From: an uncultured Mycoplasmatota bacterium
Lineage (GTDB): Bacteria > Bacillota_I > Bacilli_A > RF39 > UBA660
Direction of reading: 5' to 3'
DNA: 46,704 nucleotides
Assembly (NCBI GenBank): GCA_946497375.1
Contig: CAMMKE010000002.1
Span: forward strand, 1-46,704
Position numbers and translations under genes: made by a program. Below are positions 9,616 through 17,864 of the stretch, in pieces. Under the pieces are notes generated by a model, which saw only the letters and a list, made by a program, of their open reading frames with translations, did no database searches and was not told the origin of the DNA. The first letter of the stretch is position 1. Each line of letters starts with the position of its first letter.

Positions 9616-9645
9616 ATAATATCAAAAGAAGGAAGAGTTTGTCAA
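9616..9645 (-). promoter_or_regulatory. Promoter for the rel leader
   Basis: On the minus strand a consensus TTGACA (9640-9645) is followed after 18 bases by TATTAT (9616-9621). The -35 box overlaps the TGA stop of the sigma-factor gene. Transcription would begin near 9609. Confidence 0.65.
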
Positions 9646-10211
9646 CAACTAAATTTAAGTTTTTCCCTCATCGCTTTAACAACTCTACTAATATGAGAAG
9701 AACTAACATCTAAAAGATTAGATATTTCCGAATATTTAAAGTTATTTATTCTTAAAGTAATAATAGCAGAATCTAATTGACTTAAACTATCTAAATAGTT
9801 ATCTAATTTATTATATATATCTAAATTATCTATATCATCATATGGATCCACTGCCCTAGAGTCTCTAACTTCAAAGTCTAACTCTTTATATTTTAAAAGA
9901 GGTCTATTCTTTAATTTAAGTATATTTCTATACAAGAGATTAAACCCAGATGATAAACATACTAATAGATAAGAATAGAACAAGCTCCCTTTATTAGGAT
10001 CATAGTTTCTAACAGCATTATTAAAAGCAATAATACCCTCTTCATAAAAATCCTCCAAAGTAAACCCTGTACACTTATTATCTTTTAAGTAGTTATAATA
10101 CTCTAAAGCTTTATTATCGATAATAGGTTTATACTTATTAAGCATAATATCATAAGCTACTTCATCATTATCATAAATTAAATCTAATAGTTCATAATCA
10201 TTGTATTTCAT
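9642..10211 (-). CDS. sigH: Sigma-70 family factor, SigH-like
   Basis: This is a 189-residue RNA polymerase sigma factor of the small class. Sigma region 2 covers about residues 50-110, with EDFYEEGIIAFNNAVRNYDP recalling the region 2 helix that contacts core and the -10 element. Region 4 at the C-terminus (FKYSEISNLLDVSSSHISR) is a helix-turn-helix. In Bacillus the transition-state factor sigH closes the cysS-mrnC-rlmB-yacP cluster, and here the gene follows rlmB with a 5-bp gap. That makes a SigH role likely; yacP is missing. SigH drives early sporulation genes. The sequence is short and divergent, so orthology rests partly on position. Confidence 0.8.
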   Translation of the reverse strand: MKYNDYELLDLIYDNDEVAYDIMLNKYKPIIDNKALEYYNYLKDNKCTGFTLEDFYEEGIIAFNNAVRNYDPNKGSLFYSYLLVCLSSGFNLLYRNILKLKNRPLLKYKELDFEVRDSRAVDPYDDIDNLDIYNKLDNYLDSLSQLDSAIITLRINNFKYSEISNLLDVSSSHISRVVKAMREKLKFSC

Positions 10212-10216
10212 AACTC

Positions 10217-10921
10217 CTACTTTCTACTTCGGACTACCTCATATATCAATATACCCGCTGCCACAGATGCATTTAAACTATCTATTTTAGAACTAATAGG
10301 AATAGTAATTAGAAAGTCACAAGACTCTTTAACTAATTTACTCATACCTTTCTCTTCATTACCAATGACAAGACAAGTCTTACCATCATAATTAACATCT
10401 CTATAGTCTTCCCCATTCATAACTGTACCATATATCCAAAAACCATTATCTTTAAGGGTTTTAATAGTATTATTAATATTAGTAACTAAGACTATATCAA
10501 TATCAAATACTGCCCCCACACTAGTCTTAACAACAGTAGAATTAACAAGTACTTGTCTATCATTAGGAATGATAATAGCATTAAAACCTGCAGCCACTGC
10601 TGTTCTAATAATGGCCCCAAAGTTATGAGGATCAAGAATATGATCTAAAATAAGAACTTTATCATATTCTTTTTCTAGTATTTTATTTAAAGGAGTATAC
10701 TGGTAGTCCTCCATATCGATGATTATACCTTGATGATTATCTTTGGTCAAATTATCAATTTCCGATTTTCGAGCCAATTTTATCTTAGATTTTGGAAATT
10801 CCCCTAGTAAATTTTGAATTTCCAAGTAATATTTCTCCTCAATTTTCAATTTTCTAACTTTTTTTAAAAGTTTTTCATCCCTAAATATTCTTTCCGCCAC
10901 ATTTCTTCCATATACTAACAT
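10217..10921 (-). CDS. rlmB: 23S rRNA (guanosine-2'-O)-methyltransferase RlmB
   Basis: This is a SPOUT-family (TrmH/SpoU) methyltransferase that modifies a guanosine in 23S rRNA using S-adenosylmethionine. An N-terminal substrate-binding domain (about residues 1-75) precedes the knotted catalytic domain. The three SpoU motifs are all visible: DPHNFGAIIRTA, VIGNEEKGMS and PISSKIDSLNASVAAGI. Length 234 is typical. GGAGG lies 5 bases before the ATG. The gene overlaps the end of mrnC by 7 bases, as expected from the conserved cysS-mrnC-rlmB order. Confidence 0.95.
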   Translation of the reverse strand: MLVYGRNVAERIFRDEKLLKKVRKLKIEEKYYLEIQNLLGEFPKSKIKLARKSEIDNLTKDNHQGIIIDMEDYQYTPLNKILEKEYDKVLILDHILDPHNFGAIIRTAVAAGFNAIIIPNDRQVLVNSTVVKTSVGAVFDIDIVLVTNINNTIKTLKDNGFWIYGTVMNGEDYRDVNYDGKTCLVIGNEEKGMSKLVKESCDFLITIPISSKIDSLNASVAAGILIYEVVRSRK

Positions 10922-11295
10922 AATTCCTCCACTATATAATTCATAACTTCTTCAATTCTATTTTCTTTATTCTCAAGTTTTAAATATCCAATTAAAGCCT
11001 CAAGAGCCGTTGCCTTTTTATATTCTATCACACTACATCCTTTAGGATTAGGATGACTCTTAGCATTTCTAGCTCGCCTTATAACACTAATCTCATCTTC
11101 ATTAAAAAAAGCAACATCAAGCATCTTATCTAAGAAATATGCCTGTCTTTTCGCACTAACATAATTAATAGATTCTCTTTGCAAGTCATTAACTTTATTT
11201 ATATTTTTCTCGACTAAATACATTCTAATATATTCTTCATACACAGCATCACCTAGATAAGCAAGTACCAAAGAATTAACACATCTAATATCCAT
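10915..11295 (-). CDS. mrnC: Mini-ribonuclease III
   Basis: MrnC is a dimeric RNase III-like enzyme lacking the double-stranded RNA-binding domain; it matures 23S rRNA precursor ends. The 126-residue protein shows the catalytic signature LAYLGDAVYEEYIR near the N-terminus and the second acidic motif ATALEALIGYL near the C-terminus. GGAG lies 7 bases before the ATG at 11295, so I prefer that over the GTG two codons upstream. It overlaps rlmB by 7 bases. Confidence 0.95.
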   Translation of the reverse strand: MDIRCVNSLVLAYLGDAVYEEYIRMYLVEKNINKVNDLQRESINYVSAKRQAYFLDKMLDVAFFNEDEISVIRRARNAKSHPNPKGCSVIEYKKATALEALIGYLKLENKENRIEEVMNYIVEELC

Positions 11296-11328
11296 AAACA
11301 CACTCCTAAAGAAAAAAGACTATAAAGT

Positions 11329-12018
11329 CTAATCTCTATCATTACCCATAACTATTAATACAAGTCTAAGTAGTTCTAATAATGTTGAAATAAGTGAAGC
11401 GACATAAGTCATCGCTGCAGCCATTAACATAGAAGTAGCCATACTTCTTTCACTATTATCAACTATTTTAAGTTTACTAAGAAACATTTTACCACGATTT
11501 GAAGCATTAAATTCCACAGGTAATGTAATAAGTTGAAATAAAAGTATTGCCACTAAAAGAAATATGCCTACCCAAGCAAGGTTCATCGCTCCAAAGATAA
11601 GACCAATTAAAACTGCTAAATAACCAAATTTAGAACTAAAGTTAACAATAGGAACTAAGAAAGATCTAAATTTCAAAAAGAAATATCCTTCCTTATCTTG
11701 AACAGCATGTCCACATTCATGAGCAGCCACACTAACACTTGCAATAGAGTCTCCATTGTAAATATCAGTTGAAAGTCTAACTACTTTACTTCTTGGATCA
11801 TAATGGTCAGTTAAATATCCTCTTGTCTCTACAACATAAACATTCTCTAAACCATTACTTTTTAATATTTCTCTAGCAACTTCTGCACCTGTCATACCAC
11901 TTTTAACTTTGACTTTTTTATATTTTTTATATCTTGTTCTTAAATAAATATCTGCAACAAGAGTTATAAGAAAAGCAACTATAACAAGTCCATACCCAAA
12001 ATACATATAATAAAACAT
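11329..12018 (-). CDS. YugP-like zinc metallopeptidase, membrane-bound
   Basis: This is a 229-residue protein of the neutral zinc metallopeptidase family (DUF2268/YugP type). It carries the zinc motif HECGHAVQ near residue 105, an N-terminal membrane helix (about residues 3-25) and two or three hydrophobic segments in the C-terminal half. Its physiological substrate is unknown. The ATG at 12018 is preceded by AGGAGG at 5 bases. It sits between cysS (9-bp gap) and mrnC, an insertion compared with the Bacillus order, and is probably co-transcribed with them. Confidence 0.85.
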   Translation of the reverse strand: MFYYMYFGYGLVIVAFLITLVADIYLRTRYKKYKKVKVKSGMTGAEVAREILKSNGLENVYVVETRGYLTDHYDPRSKVVRLSTDIYNGDSIASVSVAAHECGHAVQDKEGYFFLKFRSFLVPIVNFSSKFGYLAVLIGLIFGAMNLAWVGIFLLVAILLFQLITLPVEFNASNRGKMFLSKLKIVDNSERSMATSMLMAAAMTYVASLISTLLELLRLVLIVMGNDRD

Positions 12019-12027
12019 TTAAACCTC

Positions 12028-13410
12028 CTATATTTTCTCTATAGTAGTACCATCTCTACTATCTATTAATCTAAAGCCAATGCTCTTTATATAATCACGG
12101 ATTCTATCCGCTTCAGCATAATCTTTATTAGCTTTAGCAATATTTCTCTTTTCTATTAAACTTTTTATCTCATCATCAATATCTATTATATCATCTTTTA
12201 ACAAATCTAAACATAGAACTTTATCAAATTCCAAAATTAGATGTTTTTTAGTTTTATCATTAGTATCAAGTTTTAAGACTTCATAAAGTACCGTTAACCC
12301 CATCGCTGTATTCATATCATCTGATAAAGCCTCTTTAAACTTATCTAAATATGTCTTAACTATCGTTTCATCAAGTTCACCTTCATCTTTAAGTAAAGAT
12401 ACTCTATTCTTGAGTTTCTTATAAGCATTCTCAGCTTGTTCTAAAGCCTCATAAGTGAAAAGTAACGGTTTACGATAATGAGACTCTAAACACATATAAC
12501 GATAACTTAAAGGATTAAAGCCAGCATCTTCTAAAGTACTAACAGTAAGTATATCTCCCCTAGATTTACTCATCTTACCACTTTTATCGTTTAAGTGTTC
12601 TCCATGTACCCAATAATTACACCATTTATGACCTAAATAAGCTTCACTCTGGGCAATCTCATTAGTATGATGAGGAAAGATATTATCAACGCCACCACAA
12701 TGAATATCAAGGTATTCTCCTAAATTTTTAATAGCAATACAAGAACACTCTATATGCCACCCAGGATAACCTACTCCAAAAGGGCTATCCCATTTTAATT
12801 CTTGAGAATCAAATTTAGACTTAGTAAACCATAAAACAAAGTCAGCTTGATTTTTCTTATTACTATCAAACTCAACTCCTTCACGTACTCCCACTACCAT
12901 ATCATCTACTTTATGATTAGTTAAAATATAATAATCACTAAGTTTAGAAGTGTCAAAATAAACATTACCACCAGCTTTATAAGCATAACCCTCTTCTAGT
13001 AATTTTTCTATCATCTTTATATAAGAATCTATATTACTAGTTGCAGGACTAACAATACTAGGCCAATTAATATTAAGCTTTTCTGTATCTTTTTTAAATT
13101 CATCAGTGTAAAACTTAGCAATGTCTAATACTGATTTATGCTCTTTTTTAGCACTTTTAAGCATTTTATCCTCACCACTATCAGAATCACTTGACAAATG
13201 TCCCACATCAGTAATATTCATACAACGTTTAACTTTATAACCTAACATATTTAAAGTTTTCTCTAACACGTCTTCCATTATATAAGTCCTTAAATTACCA
13301 ATATGAGCATAATGATAAACAGTAGGACCACAAGTATACATCTTAACTTCATTTTTATCTATTGGTACAAACTCTTCTACACTTCTTGTAAGAGTATTAT
13401 ATAATTTCAT
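12028..13410 (-). CDS. cysS: Cysteine--tRNA ligase
   Basis: This class I aminoacyl-tRNA synthetase charges tRNA-Cys. Zinc- and substrate-binding motifs are visible: CGPTVYHYAHIGN (HIGH motif as HIGN), HIECSCIA, and GGVDNIFPHHTNEIAQSEA. The activation loop KMSKS lies near residue 268. Length 460 is normal. The start at 13410 has GAGG upstream. No T-box leader was found; the two paralogous orphan genes lie immediately upstream instead. It heads the conserved cysS-mrnC-rlmB-sigH cluster. Confidence 0.97.
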   Translation of the reverse strand: MKLYNTLTRSVEEFVPIDKNEVKMYTCGPTVYHYAHIGNLRTYIMEDVLEKTLNMLGYKVKRCMNITDVGHLSSDSDSGEDKMLKSAKKEHKSVLDIAKFYTDEFKKDTEKLNINWPSIVSPATSNIDSYIKMIEKLLEEGYAYKAGGNVYFDTSKLSDYYILTNHKVDDMVVGVREGVEFDSNKKNQADFVLWFTKSKFDSQELKWDSPFGVGYPGWHIECSCIAIKNLGEYLDIHCGGVDNIFPHHTNEIAQSEAYLGHKWCNYWVHGEHLNDKSGKMSKSRGDILTVSTLEDAGFNPLSYRYMCLESHYRKPLLFTYEALEQAENAYKKLKNRVSLLKDEGELDETIVKTYLDKFKEALSDDMNTAMGLTVLYEVLKLDTNDKTKKHLILEFDKVLCLDLLKDDIIDIDDEIKSLIEKRNIAKANKDYAEADRIRDYIKSIGFRLIDSRDGTTIEKI

Positions 13411-13440
13411 AACATCGCCTCTTTCTAATTAGTCATTTTA

Positions 13441-14193
13441 TTATATACTTTTTATACCATAAGGGCTATATACTTTTTTTAGAACAACCTTATTACTATC
13501 ATCTATTATTTCAAAATTACCACTTGCCATAAACCATTTTCTCATTAGCAATTCTAAATATTTATTATTATCACTTCTATCTATCACATTTCTATGATAA
13601 TTAGATAACATATCTTTAGGAACTGGAATATCAAGAAAATCATCTATATCATTTTTTGTAACAAATCTTCTTTGTTTATTAATCCAAATTATATCACCCC
13701 TAGGATAGCAAAACCTCGTACCTGGAGCACAATAAATCATATTCATCGATTTCTTTAGCTTAGACATATTGTCTAACCAAATACGAATATAACCAGAGTT
13801 AATATTTATTTTAATCATTTGAGCATTATCATCACAATTATTAAACTCTATAGATAAATCAATATTTTTACTAAAATCATCATTTAAAATATCTGTTGCC
13901 AAAGCATTAAAACTATCAATATCATTAATTTCTAAGGTATCATCAGAAATATAAGAATTATTTTCTTTTCTTAAATCACCATATAAGTTTACCAAATAAC
14001 AATCATCACGTCTAGATGAGTAATAATAACCTAAATCTCCATTATTAATTTGAAAACGCAAATCCTCATTTAAAAACCTAAATCTTTTAGTATTAAGTTC
14101 TGCATATTGATTTAATTCCTGCATTTTTTTCCCAATCCTTAAATATTCATTCCTTAATCCAAATACTACTTCTCTTATTTTATAATTTTCCAT
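13441..14193 (-). CDS. Orphan protein A of a tandem paralogue pair
   Basis: The family is unknown to me. The 250-residue protein is soluble, hydrophilic and rich in Asn, Asp and Ile, with no signal peptide or membrane helix. It is clearly a paralogue of the next gene (14253-14963). Both open with a (V/I)..VV(F/L)GLR.EY.R....K.QEL..YA helix, share a central INI.SG.I.I.L(D/E)N motif, a YHR..ID segment about 50 residues from the end, and a C-terminal (N)F(E/D)I(I/V)(D/E).S(D/N)K.VL.K strand. It lies 30 bp upstream of cysS on the same strand. Confidence 0.75.
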   Translation of the reverse strand: MENYKIREVVFGLRNEYLRIGKKMQELNQYAELNTKRFRFLNEDLRFQINNGDLGYYYSSRRDDCYLVNLYGDLRKENNSYISDDTLEINDIDSFNALATDILNDDFSKNIDLSIEFNNCDDNAQMIKININSGYIRIWLDNMSKLKKSMNMIYCAPGTRFCYPRGDIIWINKQRRFVTKNDIDDFLDIPVPKDMLSNYHRNVIDRSDNNKYLELLMRKWFMASGNFEIIDDSNKVVLKKVYSPYGIKSI

Positions 14194-14252
14194 ACAGTTT
14201 TTTCACCTCGCTCATTTTTACTTTATTATTTATTATATTTTTTCACTACAAA

Positions 14253-14963
14253 CTATAACGATTTCTTCTTTTGTAAAACATACTTATCACTTTCTTCTAC
14301 AATATCAAAATTACAACTATTACTTAATCTTCGATTCATTACTACATCAACATTTTTATCACAACTACCATCTATTAATTTTCTATGATAACTAGTAAAT
14401 GCACTTTTAGTCACTAAAACTCCTAACACTCTATTAATATCATGTTCAGTTAAAATACCTTTTACTTTTTTAAAATAAATTTCATCTTTATCTGCATAAT
14501 AAGACAAAATAATTGGTTTTTTCATCTTTAAAATATTTTCTAAACAAATATGAATACTTCCAGAATGAATATTTATTTTAACTACTTGATTTCTAAAAGC
14601 TAAATCTGTACGCATTGTAGATAACTCAATATTACTACAAAATTCATCATCTAAAATATCTCTTGCCACCACATTAAATTTGTCACTATTAATAATTTCT
14701 AAAGCTTTATCAGAAATAAAATTCCCATTTTTCTTTGCTACATAAGATCCAAACAAAGTACTTGATACTATCCTGTTAGGACTTTTATTCTTGCTTGTAA
14801 AATCATAATTAATATTTCTATTATTAAGTGAAAAATGCAAATTATCGTATTGACTATCAATCCTTGCATATTTACTTAATTCTTGTAATTTACTTTCCAT
14901 TCTCTGATATTCACTTCGTAGTCCTAAAACAACACTACTTATTTCATAAAAACTTGAATTCAT
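14253..14963 (-). CDS. Orphan protein B of a tandem paralogue pair
   Basis: This is the 236-residue paralogue of the 13441-14193 product, with the same N-terminal helix (ISSVVLGLRSEYQRM), the central KINIHSGSI segment, the YHRKLID motif and the C-terminal VLQKK ending. The function is unknown; it looks cytosolic. GGGAGG lies 5 bases before the ATG. The two genes are separated by 59 AT-rich bases and look like a local duplication that has since diverged strongly. Both belong to the accessory stretch between clpC and cysS. Confidence 0.75.
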   Translation of the reverse strand: MNSSFYEISSVVLGLRSEYQRMESKLQELSKYARIDSQYDNLHFSLNNRNINYDFTSKNKSPNRIVSSTLFGSYVAKKNGNFISDKALEIINSDKFNVVARDILDDEFCSNIELSTMRTDLAFRNQVVKINIHSGSIHICLENILKMKKPIILSYYADKDEIYFKKVKGILTEHDINRVLGVLVTKSAFTSYHRKLIDGSCDKNVDVVMNRRLSNSCNFDIVEESDKYVLQKKKSL

Positions 14964-14992
14964 TTTTGCCTCCCTAAATATAATTTTATATG

Positions 14993-15337
14993 CTAATCTA
15001 CGTATTTATGCTGTTCACTAGTCCAAGCAGGTGTACAAGGCACAAGGGCTTCAAACTCACCTTCAAAAGCATAGCATTCATTTTTATCAAGTAGAATTAC
15101 ATCACCAGTTTTAAACTCTATTATCTCATCCTTACCTTTAACTTCTAAAATGCCATTACCAGACATAATGTAAAGCAATTCTTTACATAGAGTATTAGTT
15201 TGATAACCTGTTTTAGGACTTCTTCCATTTATTTTAATAATAGATAAATCCAAATCTTTATCGAATATAGGATATTGAAAACCAGACTTATCATCATTAC
15301 CAAAAAACTCTGCCTTTTCTTTGCTTACATAAATCAT
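14993..15337 (-). CDS. Small cupin-domain protein
   Basis: This is a 114-residue single-domain cupin. The segment from about residue 50 to 95 (ELLYIMSGNGILEVKGKDE, then FKTGDVILLDKNECYAFEG) follows the two cupin motifs, though the usual metal-binding His residues are mostly absent. Its ligand or catalytic role cannot be assigned. The C-terminus (CTPAWTSEQHKYVD) resembles the end of other small cupins. GAGGAG precedes the ATG at 15337. It follows the DUF1016 gene by 25 bp and may be co-transcribed. Confidence 0.75.
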   Translation of the reverse strand: MIYVSKEKAEFFGNDDKSGFQYPIFDKDLDLSIIKINGRSPKTGYQTNTLCKELLYIMSGNGILEVKGKDEIIEFKTGDVILLDKNECYAFEGEFEALVPCTPAWTSEQHKYVD

Positions 15338-15362
15338 AATAAATATCTCCTCTCAAAAAATA

Positions 15363-16325
15363 TCATTCATTATTTTCTATTAGTAATTTCATTTCTTTTA
15401 ATTTTATTTCTAATAATTTCTTATCAATAAGCTTTAATTTATATTCAGAAATTAAAGTTTGAGACATATTCTTACTAAGTGAGTATTCTACAACATCTTT
15501 ATCTTTAGAACTACAAAGAATAACTCCAACACTAGGATTTTCTTGTTCTTTTTTAACATCTCTGTCTAATGCTTCTAGATATAAGTTCATTTTCCCTAAA
15601 TATTCTGCTTTAAATTCTCCTAATTTCAATTCAAAAGCTACTAAACAAGATAACTCTCTATTATAAAATAACAAATCTATAAAAAAGTCATGGTTGCCAA
15701 CTTGAACTCTATACTCATCTCCAATAAAAGTAAAATCTTTCCCTACTTCTAAAATAAAATCTTTTAAATTTTTAATAATAGCATTTTTTAAATCTTTTTC
15801 AGAAAATTCTTTAGGTAAATCCAAAAATTCCAAGCTGTAGGTATCTAAAATTCTTGTATTAGGATAATCTTCTTCATCAATAGTTTTTGTAACTGTTGGT
15901 AATTGTTTTCCACTAGAAAGCATATACCTTTCATAATAAGATGACGTAATCTGTCTATCTAATTCACGTTTAGAATAATTATTCTTTATAGATAATTGTA
16001 GATAAAAATGCCTTTCTTCTTTCGTTTTAGAACCACTTAAAATAAGCAAATTATTTGTCCATGACAATTGCGTCACCAGTGGTGTCGCAATCTCATCATC
16101 TTTATACGTACTATAAAATTGAACCATTCGCTCTATATTTCGTTTAGTAAATCCTCGTATATTAGGATAATTATTCTTCATAAATTCGGCAGTTTTTGTA
16201 GTAATTTTATCACCATAAGCACTATTTTGTTTTAATTCGTACAAAAACTTGCCAACTTCTAAATATAGTAAAATCATTTCTTCATTTACTTTTCTATATG
16301 CATTATTTTTTCTCTTTTCAATCAT
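15363..16325 (-). CDS. DUF1016 / YhcG-type PD-(D/E)XK nuclease
   Basis: The N-terminal half (about residues 1-140) matches the DUF1016 helical domain, including NAYRKVNEEMILLYLEVGKF and TQLSWTNNLLIL. The C-terminal half is a PD-(D/E)XK nuclease-like domain with IDLLFYNRELSCLVAFELK, the core D...ELK motif, and GVILCSSKDKDVVEYSL. YhcG-type proteins are often linked to restriction or plasmid/phage defence, but no partner is present. The frame is open upstream to about 16361. The only good ribosome site (AAAGGAGG, 16366-16373) points to ATT codons at 16361 or 16358, which would add 11-12 residues (ILDTNFNQIIE). The ATG given here has no ribosome site. Confidence 0.88.
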   Translation of the reverse strand: MIEKRKNNAYRKVNEEMILLYLEVGKFLYELKQNSAYGDKITTKTAEFMKNNYPNIRGFTKRNIERMVQFYSTYKDDEIATPLVTQLSWTNNLLILSGSKTKEERHFYLQLSIKNNYSKRELDRQITSSYYERYMLSSGKQLPTVTKTIDEEDYPNTRILDTYSLEFLDLPKEFSEKDLKNAIIKNLKDFILEVGKDFTFIGDEYRVQVGNHDFFIDLLFYNRELSCLVAFELKLGEFKAEYLGKMNLYLEALDRDVKKEQENPSVGVILCSSKDKDVVEYSLSKNMSQTLISEYKLKLIDKKLLEIKLKEMKLLIENNE

Positions 16326-16357
16326 TTCAATTATCTGATTAAAATTAGTGTCTAAAA

Positions 16358-16373
16358 TAATAACACCTCCTTT
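16358..16373 (-). promoter_or_regulatory. Ribosome binding site pointing to an ATT start
   Basis: On the minus strand AAAGGAGG is followed 4 and 7 bases later by two in-frame ATT codons (16361 and 16358) of the DUF1016 gene. No ATG, GTG or TTG occurs in this frame between the upstream TAA and the ATG at 16325. Confidence 0.5.
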
Positions 16374-16475
16374 GCATTTACTTACCCATATTATATCTTA
16401 TTATCATATCTTTTTCTATAACAAATAAGTCTAAATATATCATTTTTTATAATATTATTACATTATATATATCTA

Positions 16476-16547
16476 CTTTATTATATAGTTTATTGTATAG
16501 TTTATAGTCCACTTTATAATCTACTTTATTGTACACTTTATTCTATA
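16476..16547. repeat. Six degenerate 12-bp tandem repeats
   Basis: Six consecutive 12-bp units in perfect register resemble, on the minus strand, tatacaataaag (variants tatagaataaag, tgtacaataaag, tagattataaag, tggactataaac, tatacaataaac, tatataataaag). In one minus frame they read as four-residue repeats (NKVY NKVD YKVD YKLY NKLY NKVD), open until a TAA beyond the array. The array lies in the 246-bp gap between the DUF4143 and DUF1016 genes. Confidence 0.7.
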
Positions 16548-16560
16548 CTCAACCAAATAA

Positions 16561-16584
16561 GCCTCAAGAGTTTAATCTTGAGGC
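16561..16584 (-). terminator. Terminator overlapping the DUF4143 stop codon
   Basis: A perfect 9-bp stem (GCCTCAAGA/TCTTGAGGC) encloses a 6-base loop that contains the TAA stop of the 16572-17804 gene. On the minus strand it is followed by TTATTTGGTT, a weak T-tract. Confidence 0.6.
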
Positions 16585-17804
16585 TCACTATAATTAATAA
16601 CATTAGATATAGGAATAATATAATTATTTTCATCTAACTTAGTCAAAGTATCATATAAACATATTATTCCCCCAGTACCTATTTCTTTTTTAGTTTTCTC
16701 TAACTTACTAAAGTTCTTAATCATTTCTTTTTTAGGAATAGCAGTCTTTTTTATCTCTAAAGGATATAACTTATTATTCTTATAGAATATTAAGTCTATT
16801 TCGTTTTTCTCTTTATCACGATAATAATAAAGATTAGGAGTAATTCCTCTAGCATTATATGCTTTAATTATCTCACTAACAATAAATGTTTCTAAATAAT
16901 GTCCTGAACTAGAACCAAGTTGTAACTCTCTTGCACTAGTATATCCTGCTAAATAAGCAGCAAGGCCTGTATCCATAAATAAAATTTTAGGCATATGAGT
17001 TAATCTTTTTAGTTCACTATTCATATAAGGCTCAAGCAAATAAACAAGTCCTGATGTAACTAAAATACTCATCCATCTAATCGCTGTCGGAACACTTATC
17101 AAAGCATCATTAGCAAGAGCAGTATAATTAAGTTGTTCACCAGTCCTAGATGCAACACTCACCATAAATTTTCTAAAACTAAGCTCATCTCCTACCTTTG
17201 TTAATTCTTTAACATCACGAGATATATAAGTTTCAAGATAACTACTAAAATAAATATCACGAGATAAATCTTTTTCCATATAAAGTGTAGGCATACCGCC
17301 CTTAAATATTATCTCATATAATTTATTAACATCTATCTTAGGCATTGTTTTATACTCATTTAATTTAGCAGGATCAAATAACTCTTTCTTTTCATTTTTA
17401 ACTATCTCCGAATACATAAAACTATTTAAATTAACAATTCCAACACGTCCTGCTAATGACTCACTAACATTTTTCATCAAATGAAATTGTTGCGAACCTG
17501 TTAACCAGTACATACCTTTTTTATTTTCTTTATCAACATTTATTTTTATATAAGAAAACAAATTAGGCGCATATTGCACTTCATCAATAAGTAAAGGAGC
17601 AGGATGTTCTTCTAAAAATAATTTAGGATCACTCTTCGCTTGTTCACGTAAAACTTCATCATCCAAAGTTATATATTCCATATTATCAGGCTTTAGACTA
17701 AGTAAAAGTGTTGTTTTACCAACTTGTCTAGGTCCCGTAACTAACAAAACTTTAAAAGTTTTACTAATATTTTCAATAATCTCTTTCGCTTCCCTAGAAT
17801 ACAT
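16572..17804 (-). CDS. ATP-binding protein of the AAA_14/DUF4143 family
   Basis: This is a 410-residue cytosolic P-loop protein. The Walker A motif GPRQVGKTTLL lies near residue 24 and Walker B LLIDEVQYAP near residue 73. A sensor segment WLTGSQQFHLM follows. The C-terminal DUF4143 domain contains the nuclease-like ELK-type segment (EIDLIFYKNNKLYPLEIKKT). These genes are common accessory cargo and show patchy distribution; their role is uncertain, with defence or regulation suggested. I chose the ATG at 17804 with AAAGG 10 bases upstream over the GTG at 17813. It has its own strong promoter and is flanked by short repeats and a terminator. Confidence 0.88.
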   Translation of the reverse strand: MYSREAKEIIENISKTFKVLLVTGPRQVGKTTLLLSLKPDNMEYITLDDEVLREQAKSDPKLFLEEHPAPLLIDEVQYAPNLFSYIKINVDKENKKGMYWLTGSQQFHLMKNVSESLAGRVGIVNLNSFMYSEIVKNEKKELFDPAKLNEYKTMPKIDVNKLYEIIFKGGMPTLYMEKDLSRDIYFSSYLETYISRDVKELTKVGDELSFRKFMVSVASRTGEQLNYTALANDALISVPTAIRWMSILVTSGLVYLLEPYMNSELKRLTHMPKILFMDTGLAAYLAGYTSARELQLGSSSGHYLETFIVSEIIKAYNARGITPNLYYYRDKEKNEIDLIFYKNNKLYPLEIKKTAIPKKEMIKNFSKLEKTKKEIGTGGIICLYDTLTKLDENNYIIPISNVINYSEPQD

Positions 17805-17827
17805 AAATATCACTGCCTTTCACCTTA

Positions 17828-17856
17828 ATAATACATTCAAATATTACAAAAGTCAA
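17828..17856 (-). promoter_or_regulatory. Promoter of the DUF4143 gene
   Basis: On the minus strand TTGACT (17851-17856) and TATTAT (17828-17833) are separated by exactly 17 bases, ending about 24 bases upstream of the start codon. Confidence 0.7.
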
Positions 17857-17864
17857 TACCAGAA

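Noticed and set aside
13411..13440. T-box leader for cysS
   Set aside because: Only 30 bp separate cysS from the upstream gene and no GGTGGTACC word is present; the only T-box found is at metG.
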